A stretch of 56,166 bases of DNA from positions 1-56,166 of the forward strand of contig CACWLG010000012.1 in assembly GCA_902761635.1 (NCBI GenBank), given 5' to 3'. This document shows, in pieces, positions 15,328 to 23,991 of this stretch. Source of the stretch: Oscillospiraceae bacterium (GTDB taxonomy: Bacteria; Bacillota; Clostridia; Oscillospirales; Oscillospiraceae). A program made the position numbers and the translations under genes. The notes beneath the pieces were generated by a model. That model saw only the letters and a list, made by a program, of their open reading frames with translations, did not search any database and was not told the DNA's origin. Position 1 is the first letter of the stretch, and every line of letters begins with the position of its first letter.

Positions 15328-16206
15328 TCAGCGCACCTCGGAAAAACTCTCAAATCCGTTGCCGAAGACATTCTTGGCATTCGTTACGATAAAGAAGGCT
15401 TTCTCGTCCACATTTCTCACCACGCGCTTAAGCTGTCCGATCTGCTGGCGCTTGATGACGCACATCATCACATCCCTGTGCGCGCCGGAATAGGCTCCCC
15501 TGCCATCAAGCAGCGTCACGCCGCGGTGGAGCGGGCCCGAGACGATTTCCCTTGTGATCTCCTCGGTGCTCTCGCTGATGATATAGCACAGGCAGGCATT
15601 GTCAATGCCGTAGAGGACCAGGTCCACGACCTTGGTGGTGACATACATGGCAATGAGGGAGTACATGGCGCTCTCATAACGGCCGAGCACCATCGCGTAG
15701 ACCGCAATGATGATCGTGTCGAGAGACAGCATGATCGTGCCGAAATTGACCGAGGCAAGCTTTTTTCGCAGGATCTTGACCACAATGTCGATCCCGCCGG
15801 TGGTGCCGCCCACATAGTAGATCATCCCGAGGCCCATCCCCTTGACCGCGCCGCCGATCACCGCGGCGAGCATGGGATCGTTCGTGAAGCTCAGGTCAAA
15901 GCCCGCAAAGACGTCCACCAGCACAGAGCTCAGCCCCATGCCGACCAGCGACCCGATCAGGAAATCCAGCCCGAAGTGCCGCCAGGCAACGATAAACAGC
16001 GGGATATTCAGCAGGATCGTCATCACGCCGACAGGCAAACCCGTGAGCTGATTGATAATCATGGAGGTACCCACGACGCCGCCGGAGGTGATGTTGTTGG
16101 GATAGAGGAAAAACTGAAAGCCCACCGCATAAATCACCGCGCCGAGCGTGATGACGAGGTACTTCAGCAGGACATGCGCAATGCGGTCTTCTTGCAGCCG
16201 TTTCAT
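15328..16206 (-). CDS. YitT-family membrane protein with DUF2179 domain
   Basis: The 292-residue protein has about six membrane segments in its first 200 residues (for example ITLGAVIYAVGFQFFLYP and the GLGMIYYVGGTTGGIDIV tract). It ends with a soluble DUF2179-type domain (RGVTLLDGRGAYSG, FIVTNAKNVFGNGF). This family (YitT, YvjA) is broadly conserved in Firmicutes; its transport role is not settled. It follows parC by 18 bp and precedes the lipoprotein gene by 2 bp, all in one direction. Confidence 0.9.
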   Translation of the reverse strand: MKRLQEDRIAHVLLKYLVITLGAVIYAVGFQFFLYPNNITSGGVVGTSMIINQLTGLPVGVMTILLNIPLFIVAWRHFGLDFLIGSLVGMGLSSVLVDVFAGFDLSFTNDPMLAAVIGGAVKGMGLGMIYYVGGTTGGIDIVVKILRKKLASVNFGTIMLSLDTIIIAVYAMVLGRYESAMYSLIAMYVTTKVVDLVLYGIDNACLCYIISESTEEITREIVSGPLHRGVTLLDGRGAYSGAHRDVMMCVIKRQQIGQLKRVVRNVDEKAFFIVTNAKNVFGNGFESFSEVR

Positions 16207-16224
16207 ATTCCGGCCCTCCCCTGT

Positions 16225-18465
16225 TTATTCTTCCAGCAGCGACATCTGCTGTTCGCTGGTATCCTCCGGCCTTAAAACGGCGCCCGCGCCCGGCAGGCTC
16301 CTGACCCTGTAGCGGGAGGTATTCACAATGCCGGTTTCGCGCAGCTCCTGCGCCCGGATGAGACTGCGCTTTGCCTTCAGGCTCATGACGTTGACGCCCT
16401 GGGTCGTACGGCTGGATTTGGGCTGAAGCTGGGCGCTGCTGAAGATCAGAACCCGCCCATCGCTGGAGAAGCAGGCGATCTCCTTCTCCTCGTCCAGCAG
16501 GAACACCGCCGCGACAGGACTCTTGTCCGAGCAGGCGCCCACCAGCTTGCGGCGGTTGGTCTTGGTCTCATAGGCGGACAGCTCAATGCGCGCGGCCTTG
16601 CCGTTTTCAAATATCAGCAGCAGGTGCTTCGTATAGTCCCCCGGCAGCAGCATGGCAAGGATGTTCTCCCCCTCGTCCATCTGGAGCCTGGCCGGCAGAT
16701 ACAGCCCGAGCTGAGACGCCTTGCCGTCCTCAAAGTCCGAAGCCTTTGCCTTGTACATCTGCTGTTTATCCGTGAGAAAGAGGATCTCCGCGCGGTTTGT
16801 GGTCTCGAAGCTTACGCTCAGGCTGTCCCCTTCCTTGTATTTCTGCTCCCCGCTCATGCGCAGGGACTGGGCGGTGATCTTCTTGAAATAGCCCTCCCGC
16901 GAGAGGAAAAGCGTCACGGGGTAATCCTCTGCCGTCTGCTCCTCGGTATACTCCTCGATCTCGTTTGCGTAGACGATGCCGGTCTTGCGGGGCTCACCGT
17001 ACTTTTTGGAGATCTGTTTGAGCTCGTCAATGATGATGCCCTTGATCCTGCGGCGGTTATTCAGGATGCTCTCCAGCTCCTCGATCTCCCGCTCCAGCTC
17101 CTCGGTCTCGGCGGTACGCTTGAGGATGTATTCACGGTTGATATTCCTGAGCTTGATCTCCGCCACATATTCCGCCTGGACCTGGTCGATGCCGAAGCCC
17201 AGCATCAGGTTCGGCACCACGTCGGACTCCAGCTCGGTGCCGCGGATGATCTCGATCGCCCGGTCGATATCCAGAAGGATGCTCTCCAGGCCCTTGAGAA
17301 GATGAAGCTTTTCCTTCTTTTTGTTGAGATCGAAGTAGACCCTTCTGCGCACGCAGTCCATGCGCCAGGCGGTCCACTCCTCCAGGATCTCCCCCACGCC
17401 CATGACGCGGGGATTGCCTGCCACGAGGATGTTGAAGTTGCAGGGGAAGGAATCCATCAGCGGGGTCAGCTTAAAAAGCTTCTGCATGAGCTTTTCCGGG
17501 TCCGCACCGCGCTTCAGGTCAATGGCAAGGCGCAGACCGCTCAGGTCCGTCTCGTCGCGCATGTCGTTGATCTCGCGGATCCTGCCGGAGGTAATGAGCT
17601 CGCGCACCTTGTCGATGATGGCCTCGGAGGTGGTGGTATAGGGGATCTCATAGATCTCGACGATGTTCTCTTTTTCAACGTAGCGCCAGCGGGCACGTAC
17701 CTTGAAGCTGCCGCGGCCCGTACGGTAGATGCCCTCCATCTGGGCGCGGTCGTAGATGATCTCCCCGCCGGTCGGGAAATCCGGCGCGGGCATCGTGCTC
17801 AGAAGGTCATGCTCCGGATCGCGGAGCCAGGCAACCGTGGTTTCGCAGACCTCGGCGAGATTAAAGCCGCAGATCTGGCTTGCCATGCCGACGGCGATGC
17901 CCAGGTTGGAGGAGACCAGCACATTGGGAAAGGCAGTTGGCAGCAGCGTCGGCTCCTTCATGCTGCCGTCATAGTTGTCCGCGAAATCCACGGTGTCCTT
18001 GTCGATGTCGCGGAAGAGCTCGGCGCAGATGGCGGAGAGCCTGGCCTCTGTATAGCGGGGCGCGGCATAGGACATGTCCCGGGAAAAGACCTTGCCGAAG
18101 TTGCCCTTGGAGTCCACGAAGGGCGTCAGCAGGGCCTGATAGCCTGCGGAGAGGCGGACCATCGTCTCATAAATGGCGGCGTCGCCGTGGGGATTGAGCT
18201 TCATGGTCTGGCCGACGATGTTGGCGCTCTTGGTGCGCGCGCCGGTCAGAAGCCCCATCTTGAGCATTGTGTACAGGAGCTTGCGGTGGGAGGGCTTGAA
18301 GCCGTCGATCTCCGGAATGGCGCGGGAGACGATCACGCTCATGGCATAGGGCATGTAGTTGGTCTCCAGCGTCTCGGTGATGGGCTGCTCCAGGATCTCC
18401 GCCCGCAGGCCGACCACGTTGGGATTATCGTATTTTTTCTTTTCTTCCTGCTTTTTTCTTGCCAT
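16225..18465 (-). CDS. parC: DNA topoisomerase IV subunit A-like protein (ParC)
   Basis: The 746-residue protein is a type IIA topoisomerase A subunit: breakage-reunion domain with catalytic Tyr138 (APRYTEARL), then a coiled coil (about 410-480) and a C-terminal beta-pinwheel. No GyrA-box (QRRGGKG-like) motif is seen in the pinwheel, favouring topoisomerase IV over gyrase. The quinolone-determining segment reads NPHGDAAIYE: alanine (Ala96) stands where E. coli GyrA has Ser83, and glutamate (Glu100) where it has Asp87. The ParE-like subunit is two genes upstream in the operon, so the two probably work together in decatenation. A gyrA role cannot be excluded. Confidence 0.88.
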   Translation of the reverse strand: MARKKQEEKKKYDNPNVVGLRAEILEQPITETLETNYMPYAMSVIVSRAIPEIDGFKPSHRKLLYTMLKMGLLTGARTKSANIVGQTMKLNPHGDAAIYETMVRLSAGYQALLTPFVDSKGNFGKVFSRDMSYAAPRYTEARLSAICAELFRDIDKDTVDFADNYDGSMKEPTLLPTAFPNVLVSSNLGIAVGMASQICGFNLAEVCETTVAWLRDPEHDLLSTMPAPDFPTGGEIIYDRAQMEGIYRTGRGSFKVRARWRYVEKENIVEIYEIPYTTTSEAIIDKVRELITSGRIREINDMRDETDLSGLRLAIDLKRGADPEKLMQKLFKLTPLMDSFPCNFNILVAGNPRVMGVGEILEEWTAWRMDCVRRRVYFDLNKKKEKLHLLKGLESILLDIDRAIEIIRGTELESDVVPNLMLGFGIDQVQAEYVAEIKLRNINREYILKRTAETEELEREIEELESILNNRRRIKGIIIDELKQISKKYGEPRKTGIVYANEIEEYTEEQTAEDYPVTLFLSREGYFKKITAQSLRMSGEQKYKEGDSLSVSFETTNRAEILFLTDKQQMYKAKASDFEDGKASQLGLYLPARLQMDEGENILAMLLPGDYTKHLLLIFENGKAARIELSAYETKTNRRKLVGACSDKSPVAAVFLLDEEKEIACFSSDGRVLIFSSAQLQPKSSRTTQGVNVMSLKAKRSLIRAQELRETGIVNTSRYRVRSLPGAGAVLRPEDTSEQQMSLLEE

Positions 18466-18477
18466 AGTCTTCCACTC

Positions 18478-18771
18478 TTACCTGTGCTTTTTTACTTTTT
18501 TGCCGCTGACCAGATCCCGCTTGCAGCGCGGGCAGGTATCGACCGCCAGCACGCCCAGCAGGATCACCTTGCCGCAGCTCGGGCAGCGGCAGAATTTGAT
18601 GTCGATATAGATGATCGCAATGAACAGGATCAGCGTAGCCCCGGAAAACAGGGCCATCATTGTGGGATCGGAGCGCATGAAGAACGCCAGGCCCGCTGTG
18701 ATCAGATCGCAGACCAGCAGCTTTTTCAGCAGATCCCTGCCGCGCATGAAGCCGTTGATATAGGTATTCAT
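18478..18771 (-). CDS. Small membrane protein with zinc ribbon
   Basis: The 97-residue protein has two hydrophobic stretches (about 20-32 and 40-57) and a C-terminal Cys4 zinc ribbon (CPSCGKV and CPRCKRD, about 63-85), followed by a basic tail. It sits between parE and parC with gaps of 14 and 12 bp, an unusual position for topoisomerase genes. I do not recognise a functional family. Confidence 0.75.
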   Translation of the reverse strand: MNTYINGFMRGRDLLKKLLVCDLITAGLAFFMRSDPTMMALFSGATLILFIAIIYIDIKFCRCPSCGKVILLGVLAVDTCPRCKRDLVSGKKVKKHR

Positions 18772-18785
18772 TCCCCTGCTCCTTC

Positions 18786-20786
18786 CTATGATATATCCGC
18801 CAGATCCAGAAACTGCGCGCCGAACTCGGAGATATGGTTCTTTCTGCCCTCGAGGTTATCGCCCAGCAGCAGGTCGAAGACCTCCGCCATGCGCACGGCG
18901 TCCTCCGGCATGACCTTGATGAGGCGGCGGGTCTCGGGATTCATGGTGGTCATCCACATCATGTCCGGATCGTTCTCGCCCAGGCCCTTGGAACGGTTGA
19001 TCGCCGCCTTTGCGCCCTTGAGCGAGTCAAGGATCTCGGCCTTCTCCCGGTCGGAATAGGCAAAATACGTCTTGCCCTTGCACTCGATCTCATACAGAGG
19101 CGACTCCGCGATGTAGACATAGCCCTCCCGGATCAGGGTGGGCACCAGGCGGTAGAGCATGGTGAGGATCAGGGTGCGGATCTGAAAGCCGTCCACGTCC
19201 GCGTCGGTGCAGATGATGACCTTGTTCCAGCGGAGGTTATTGAGATCAAAGCTCGACACCTCTTTGGTGTGCTTGTCCTTCACCTCGACTCCGCAGCCGA
19301 GGACCTTGATGAGATCGGTGATGATGTCGCTTTTGAAGATGCGCACATAGTCTGCCTTGAGGCAGTTGAGGATCTTGCCGCGCACGGGCATGATGCCCTG
19401 AAACTCCGCATCCCGCGAGAGCTTGCAGGCGCCGAGGGCCGAATCGCCCTCCACAATATAGATCTCACGCCTGTCCACGTCCCGGCTGCGGCAGTCGACA
19501 AACTTCTGCACAGGGTTTGTGATGTTGATGCTGCCGGAGAGCTTTTTCTTCATCCCCTGCCGGGCGCGCTCCGCCGTCTCGCGGCTGCGCTTGTTGATGA
19601 GCACCTGCTCGGCAATGCGGTCGGCATCGGGCTTGTTCTCGATGAAATAGACCTCGAGCTGACTTTTGAAAAACTCGGTCATGGCCGTCTGGATAAAGCG
19701 GTTGTTGATGGCCTTCTTGGTCTGGTTTTCATAGGAGGTCTGGGTGGAAAAGCAGTTCGTGACAAGGATCAGACAGTCCTGCACATCCTGGAACTTGATG
19801 GCGCTCTCGTTCTTCTGGTACTTGCCGAGCTGCTTGATATAGGCATCAATGGCGGACGTGAAGGCAAGCTTCACGGCCTTGTCCGGCGCGCCGCCGTTTT
19901 CAAGCCAGGAGGAATTGTGGTAATACTCCAGCGCGTTCACCGTCCTGGAAAAGCAGAAGGCAGCGGAGAGCTTCACCTTATACTCCGGCTTGTCCTCCCG
20001 GTCGCGGCCCTTGCGCTCGGCCGAGATGAAGGTCGGGGCGGTCATGGGGTTCTCCCCTGCCAGCTCCGTCACATAATCCATGATGCCGTTTTCGTAGAGA
20101 TAGTCTCTGGTGTCGAAGCCCTTGTCACGCTCGATGCGCAGGCGGAAGGTGACGCCTGCGTTCACCACCGCCTGGCGGTGCAGCACGTCGTCAAAGTATT
20201 CCTCGGGGATGTTGATGTCCGTAAAGACCTCCAGATCCGGCAGCCACCGGATCGTGGTCCCGGTCTGCTGGCGGTCTGCCGGCTCAATGCTCAGCTCCTG
20301 ACCTTTTTTCCCGAGTGCCTTCCCCTTTTTGAAATGCAGGGTGTACTTTTTCCCGTCGCGCCGCACGGTCACGTCCATATAGCTGGAGGCGTACTGGGTC
20401 GCGCAGGAGCCGAGGCCGTTGAGGCCAAGGGAATACTCATAGTCGCCGCCGTCAAGATTGTTGTATTTGCCGCCGGCATAGAGCTCGCAGAACACCAGCT
20501 CCCAGTTGTAGCGCTTCTCGTTGGGGTTCCAGTCCAGCGGGCAGCCGCGCCCGAAGTCGGATACCTCGATCGAATGATCCTTGTAGTATGTAAGGGTGAT
20601 CAGCTTGCCGTAGCCCTCTCTCGCCTCGTCAATGGCGTTGGAGAGGATCTCAAACACGGCATGCTCACAGCCGTCAAGCCCGTCGGAGCCGAAAATGACG
20701 CCGGGTCTTTTGCGCACTCTGTCCGCGCCCTTGAGCTGGGAAATGCTTTCATTGCCGTAATTGGGGGTATTGCTCATAGATTTCAT
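18786..20786 (-). CDS. parE: DNA topoisomerase IV subunit B-like protein (ParE)
   Basis: The 666-residue protein has the GHKL ATPase fold (EILSNAIDEA and DFGRGCP), the lid motif YEYSLGLNGLGSC, and a transducer. The TOPRIM domain follows with EGDSALG and DADVDGFQI. The lid and TOPRIM motifs deviate from the usual forms (SGGLHGVG and EGDSAGG), so this belongs to a divergent clostridial subgroup. It supplies the ATPase for the ParC-like subunit downstream. The first start at 20786 is used; a second Met is at residue 4. Confidence 0.88.
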   Translation of the reverse strand: MKSMSNTPNYGNESISQLKGADRVRKRPGVIFGSDGLDGCEHAVFEILSNAIDEAREGYGKLITLTYYKDHSIEVSDFGRGCPLDWNPNEKRYNWELVFCELYAGGKYNNLDGGDYEYSLGLNGLGSCATQYASSYMDVTVRRDGKKYTLHFKKGKALGKKGQELSIEPADRQQTGTTIRWLPDLEVFTDINIPEEYFDDVLHRQAVVNAGVTFRLRIERDKGFDTRDYLYENGIMDYVTELAGENPMTAPTFISAERKGRDREDKPEYKVKLSAAFCFSRTVNALEYYHNSSWLENGGAPDKAVKLAFTSAIDAYIKQLGKYQKNESAIKFQDVQDCLILVTNCFSTQTSYENQTKKAINNRFIQTAMTEFFKSQLEVYFIENKPDADRIAEQVLINKRSRETAERARQGMKKKLSGSINITNPVQKFVDCRSRDVDRREIYIVEGDSALGACKLSRDAEFQGIMPVRGKILNCLKADYVRIFKSDIITDLIKVLGCGVEVKDKHTKEVSSFDLNNLRWNKVIICTDADVDGFQIRTLILTMLYRLVPTLIREGYVYIAESPLYEIECKGKTYFAYSDREKAEILDSLKGAKAAINRSKGLGENDPDMMWMTTMNPETRRLIKVMPEDAVRMAEVFDLLLGDNLEGRKNHISEFGAQFLDLADIS

Positions 20787-20836
20787 AGACCTTTCTGCCC
20801 AAAAGAGGGCATTTTCCTTGCAATTTTAACTTAAGT

Positions 20837-20865
20837 AGTATAGCATATTTTTCTCTGGATGGACA
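20837..20865 (-). promoter_or_regulatory. Probable promoter of the parE operon
   Basis: On the minus strand an extended -10 element TGC-TATACT (20837-20842) lies 51 bp upstream of the parE start. A TGTCCA sequence sits at -35 spacing of 17 bp, but it matches poorly. The extended -10 makes up for it. Confidence 0.5.
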
Positions 20866-20906
20866 CTACAATTTGGTTACATTTTTGTGCCTGTGCCTCC
20901 GGTTTC

Positions 20907-21542
20907 TCACCGTGGGTACGGGCGCCTGCGCAGCTCTTTTGTGGCGATGTCCGTTTGATAGCCGAGAGCGTAGAGCTGTCCGTCGAGCTTCATCGCCGTC
21001 ATGTTGTCCCTTTTGTCCAGTGCCCGGAGCCACTCGGCAAACAAGCGGCGGACCTCGCCCTCTCCCTTGTATCCCTCTCCCGCTGCGGCTGCGGATGAAG
21101 ATATGGATGTTGTTATGGATGCGGATGAGGATGCTGCTGGGGATGTGGCTGCGGATGCGGATGAGGGTATAGATGGTAACGGGCCGTTGTCGGGCCGTAA
21201 CGGGCCGTTGTCCCGTTCGTCCGCTCTCAGTCTCGCAAGCCGCCATTCGGCAATGCTCAGGGCCTGCTCGCCGCTTCGCTTCTTTTCTCTCGTATAGGCC
21301 GCGTACTGGCGCTGCTCCCGGCTCTCCTCATAGCGCTCGGCGTCCCGGTCGATCTTCGGAACCAGCATATCGAAGGCCAGACCTGTCATGGGATCCAGCT
21401 CCGGAAGGACGCCGTACTGTGCGTAATCCATGACCGAGCGCAGCAGCACCCCGCATTGCGCTTCATTCAGCCGGCTGATCGCCGGTCTCACCGCGTCGAA
21501 ATAGAGCATCACACCCGGGCGCTCCTTCTGCCTGGTCGTCAT
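20907..21542 (-). CDS. DUF6291-like protein with low-complexity segment
   Basis: The 211-residue protein resembles DUF6291 (about 8-85, MLYFDAVRPAISRLN and GVLLRSVMDYAQYG), a small phage-replication-type domain. From about 112 to 150 the sequence is low complexity (PSIPSSASAATSPAASSSAS), encoded by imperfect repeats of GGATGCGGATGA type. A helical tail of 50 residues follows. The ATG is preceded by GGGAGGG. It may be a leftover of a mobile element in the core. The repeated DNA could make it length-variable. Confidence 0.7.
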   Translation of the reverse strand: MTTRQKERPGVMLYFDAVRPAISRLNEAQCGVLLRSVMDYAQYGVLPELDPMTGLAFDMLVPKIDRDAERYEESREQRQYAAYTREKKRSGEQALSIAEWRLARLRADERDNGPLRPDNGPLPSIPSSASAATSPAASSSASITTSISSSAAAAGEGYKGEGEVRRLFAEWLRALDKRDNMTAMKLDGQLYALGYQTDIATKELRRRPYPR

Positions 21543-22019
21543 ACGCGCCCTCCCTGTCCGATGCCGCCTGTGATGTAGTCCATGCTCGTGCCCCCTTTAA
21601 TTTTTAAGATGTCTCTATCGTATCATCTTATCTTAAGATTTTCAAGGGCGCGCTCTCTCTTTTTTGAGATTCATGCAAAATGACGAAACCGGCCGCAGCT
21701 GTCTCCCGCTTGTGCACCGGCTTCTCTCGTGCGATCGTCCTCCCGAAAAGCGCCGCCGTAATCGAGGCTGTGGCCTTTTCCGACGGCAGGGCGCAGAAAA
21801 AAGACGGGCCGGTTTTCACCGGCCCGCCCCCGCGGCCGCGGTCATCTCCCCGTGCGGGCAGGGACCCATGCCGCTTGACATTTTTCCGTTTTCGGTGTAT
21901 CCATATACTATATGGAGCATTGCCGGACTGTCTCTGTCTCGTCCGCCGGAAATCTGTCCGGTCTTAGTTTGTGCCGGGCGGGACATAATAAACAGGTAAG
22001 TTCTGTCAGGAGTTTTGAT
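21543..22019. other. Intergenic region, no gene found
   Basis: This 477-bp gap contains an A/T-rich inverted repeat (about 21604-21643, TTAAGAT...ATCTTAAG). A GC-rich hairpin (CGGGCCGG...CCGGCCCG) lies near 21806-21827, and a possible promoter before the BofA gene (TTGACA near 21878 with a TATCCA 17 bp later). Open frames here have no ribosome site or recognisable product. Confidence 0.55.
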
Positions 22020-22295
22020 ATGGATATTGTGAAAATGGTTCTTTTCGCCGCGGCGGTGGTCGTGGCGCTGTATGTGCTGGTGCGCATCCTTGCCTCGCCC
22101 ATCAGGAAGATCTTCAAGCTGCTCATCAACGCTGTCTGCGGCTTTGCGCTGCTCTTTGCGGCAAACTTCATCGGCGGCTTTTTTGACTTTCAGATCCCGG
22201 TCAACATTCTCACCTGCGTCATCGCCGGGGCTTTTGGCATCCCCGGGGTGATTTTCCTCGTCGTTGCGGTTTATTTTTTGACTTACATGCGATAA
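22020..22295 (+). CDS. bofA: Pro-sigmaK-processing inhibitor BofA family protein
   Basis: The 91-residue protein is almost entirely hydrophobic, with about three membrane segments and the family pattern KIFKLLINAVCGFALLFAANFI. In Bacillus BofA holds the SpoIVFB protease complex inactive in the forespore membrane. The ATG at 22020 follows CAGGAG with seven bases between. Its presence suggests a spore-forming ancestry, though BofA-like genes also occur in non-sporulating relatives. Confidence 0.8.
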   Translation: MDIVKMVLFAAAVVVALYVLVRILASPIRKIFKLLINAVCGFALLFAANFIGGFFDFQIPVNILTCVIAGAFGIPGVIFLVVAVYFLTYMR

Positions 22296-22300
22296 GCAAA

Positions 22301-22323
22301 CCCCGCGTCTGTTCGGCGCGGGG
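22301..22323. terminator. Bidirectional terminator between bofA and hydrolase
   Basis: A perfect 7-bp GC stem (CCCCGCG with CGCGGGG) lies between the convergent genes. It is flanked by A on the left and T on the right, so it can end both transcripts. Confidence 0.75.
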
Positions 22324-22324
22324 C

Positions 22325-23176
22325 TTAGTTTACCCGATCGGCTGCGGTATTCTCCTTCGCATCCCCTTGCCCGATCCAGTTCAGGACCGCAGCCGCTGTC
22401 AGCTCCTGCTGTTCCCGCGCGGAGAGGGCAGCCTCTCCGTCCCCCTTCTGCGGTCCGTAGCATCCGAAGCCGGCATGGCTGCCGCCGGGGATCACCAGCT
22501 CCTGCGCTCCCCGGGGCCAGAGCACCCGGCTTTTTTCGTATCTTTCCCGGTTCAGGACGCCGTCCCTGTCGCCATAGACAGAGAGAACAGCCAGCCTCCC
22601 GTCCAACGCCTTCGTCGGGTAGGACGCGAGGAGCAGCAGCCCTTTCACCCGGTCCGCGTGCGCCCCGGCATAGTCTGATGCCGCTACGCCGCCGAGAGAG
22701 TGTCCGGCCAGTATCCAGTTTTCATACTGATAATTTGAGATGATCCTGTCTGCCGCGTCCCTGTCAAAAAGAGCCAGCTTCAAGGGCATCTCCTGCAGGA
22801 AGCCGTCCGCGCCGCCCTCCGCGAGACGGAAGAGCAGCGGGGCATAAGCGGCGGGGTCCACCCTGGCGCCGGGATAGAAGATCAGCGCCGTGTCTTCTCC
22901 CGGTCCGTCAAAGCGCCAGCCGCCGGATGTCCTCTCAACAGTCACCGTATCATGCGAAGAGAGGGCCGCAAGGGCCTCTGCATCCGCACGGTAATCGTCA
23001 CAGAGCCATCCGAAGAGGGCCGCAAGCGCTGTGAACAGCAGCGCGCTCAGCAGAAGCCCTCCGCGATAAAGACGGGACAGTTTCCTTTTTCTGAGCGCGT
23101 ATACGCACGCGGCCACAGGCAGGATGCACAAAACCATATACAGCAGCTTCAACACCTCCGAAGCGTCTGCGGTCAA
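22325..23176 (-). CDS. Membrane-anchored alpha/beta hydrolase
   Basis: The 283-residue protein has two N-terminal hydrophobic stretches (about 9-28 and 40-58), then an alpha/beta hydrolase domain. The nucleophile elbow GHSLGG gives Ser160; Asp205 (YGDRDGV) and His234 (GGSHAGF) complete the triad. The anchored catalytic part probably faces outside. Its substrate is unknown. The start overlaps the stop of the phosphoesterase gene (ATGA), so the two are coupled. Confidence 0.85.
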   Translation of the reverse strand: MTADASEVLKLLYMVLCILPVAACVYALRKRKLSRLYRGGLLLSALLFTALAALFGWLCDDYRADAEALAALSSHDTVTVERTSGGWRFDGPGEDTALIFYPGARVDPAAYAPLLFRLAEGGADGFLQEMPLKLALFDRDAADRIISNYQYENWILAGHSLGGVAASDYAGAHADRVKGLLLLASYPTKALDGRLAVLSVYGDRDGVLNRERYEKSRVLWPRGAQELVIPGGSHAGFGCYGPQKGDGEAALSAREQQELTAAAVLNWIGQGDAKENTAADRVN

Positions 23177-23922
23177 TCCCGAAGCACGACGCAGTTCATT
23201 TTTTTACTGTATGCCGTACAGGCGTCAATTGCGATGATCCCCGGTGCGATATAGGGGCTGAAATCCGCATCCGGGCCAAATTCCGTCCCGCTGTTTTCAA
23301 AGTGCGCATGGCCGTAAGAGCAGTGAAAGTGGCCGCAGACCACCGTTTTTTCCTCGGGCCGCGCCGTGCGCACGGCCTGCATGGGATTGGTCCAGCGGGC
23401 CTCGCGCCAGGCGCCGTCGTCTGCATGGCGCCAGTCTGCATCGTAAATCATGCCGCCGTACCACATCTCGCAGGGGATCCAGCCGTGGGTGAAGATATAG
23501 TTTTTGGTCTCGTAATAGTCCAGCATGGCCGGAATGATGGTTGTGTAAAGCGGCGTCTCCCGCCCGGCTCTGGCAAGGCGCATATTCGCATTCCAGTTAT
23601 ACCCGGCGCTCATGCCTGTAAGCTGTTCGAGCGTGCTGTAGGTTCCGTTCTGTACGTGATGGCGCAGGGGCCGTCCCCTGTCCGTTGTCACAAGCTCCCG
23701 AAACAGATCCTCGTGGTTTCCCTTGACCAGGATCACGCGCTCCTCCCGCATCAGTTCGAGGATATAGTCCTGCAGGGCCAGCGCCTCCTCTCCCCGGTCA
23801 AAGAGATCGCCGAGCAGCAGAAGCTTTTTCTCCTCCGGATCGTCATAATATCCGCACTCCCGCAGGGTCTTTTGAAACAGCGTAAAAAAGCCGTGAATAT
23901 CGGATAAAATATAGTATTTCAT
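23173..23922 (-). CDS. Calcineurin-like metallophosphoesterase
   Basis: The 249-residue protein carries the metal-site motifs in order: SDIHG (about 8-12), GDLFDRG (about 38-44), GNHED (about 68-72), THGW (about 146) and GHFHCSYGH (about 198). These place it with PrpE/serine-threonine phosphatase-type enzymes. It probably hydrolyses a phosphate ester in the cytoplasm, though the substrate is unknown. The downstream hydrolase is translationally coupled. Confidence 0.88.
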   Translation of the reverse strand: MKYYILSDIHGFFTLFQKTLRECGYYDDPEEKKLLLLGDLFDRGEEALALQDYILELMREERVILVKGNHEDLFRELVTTDRGRPLRHHVQNGTYSTLEQLTGMSAGYNWNANMRLARAGRETPLYTTIIPAMLDYYETKNYIFTHGWIPCEMWYGGMIYDADWRHADDGAWREARWTNPMQAVRTARPEEKTVVCGHFHCSYGHAHFENSGTEFGPDADFSPYIAPGIIAIDACTAYSKKMNCVVLRD

Positions 23923-23934
23923 ATCCCATAAGAT

Positions 23935-23975
23935 AAGGCCGCCGAAAACATTTCATTTTTCAGCGGCCTTCGTTT
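23935..23975 (-). terminator. Probable terminator after CHAP gene
   Basis: On the minus strand AAGGCCGC pairs with GCGGCCTT around an A/T-rich loop just downstream of the CHAP gene. The U-run is weak. Confidence 0.5.
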
Positions 23976-23991
23976 CATTATTTTCTATCTG

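Noticed and set aside
16624-20834. Very long open frames on the plus strand opposite parC and parE
   Set aside because: They mirror GC-rich coding frames on the minus strand, have unnatural composition (His/Leu/Asp rich), no ribosome sites and no recognisable domains.
21061-21190. Repeated GGATGCGGATGA-like units considered as a CRISPR or tandem array
   Set aside because: The units are imperfect, have no spacers and lie in frame within a coding gene.
21628-21819. Short minus-strand frame in the gap before bofA
   Set aside because: No ribosome site and it overlaps a hairpin; no conserved pattern.
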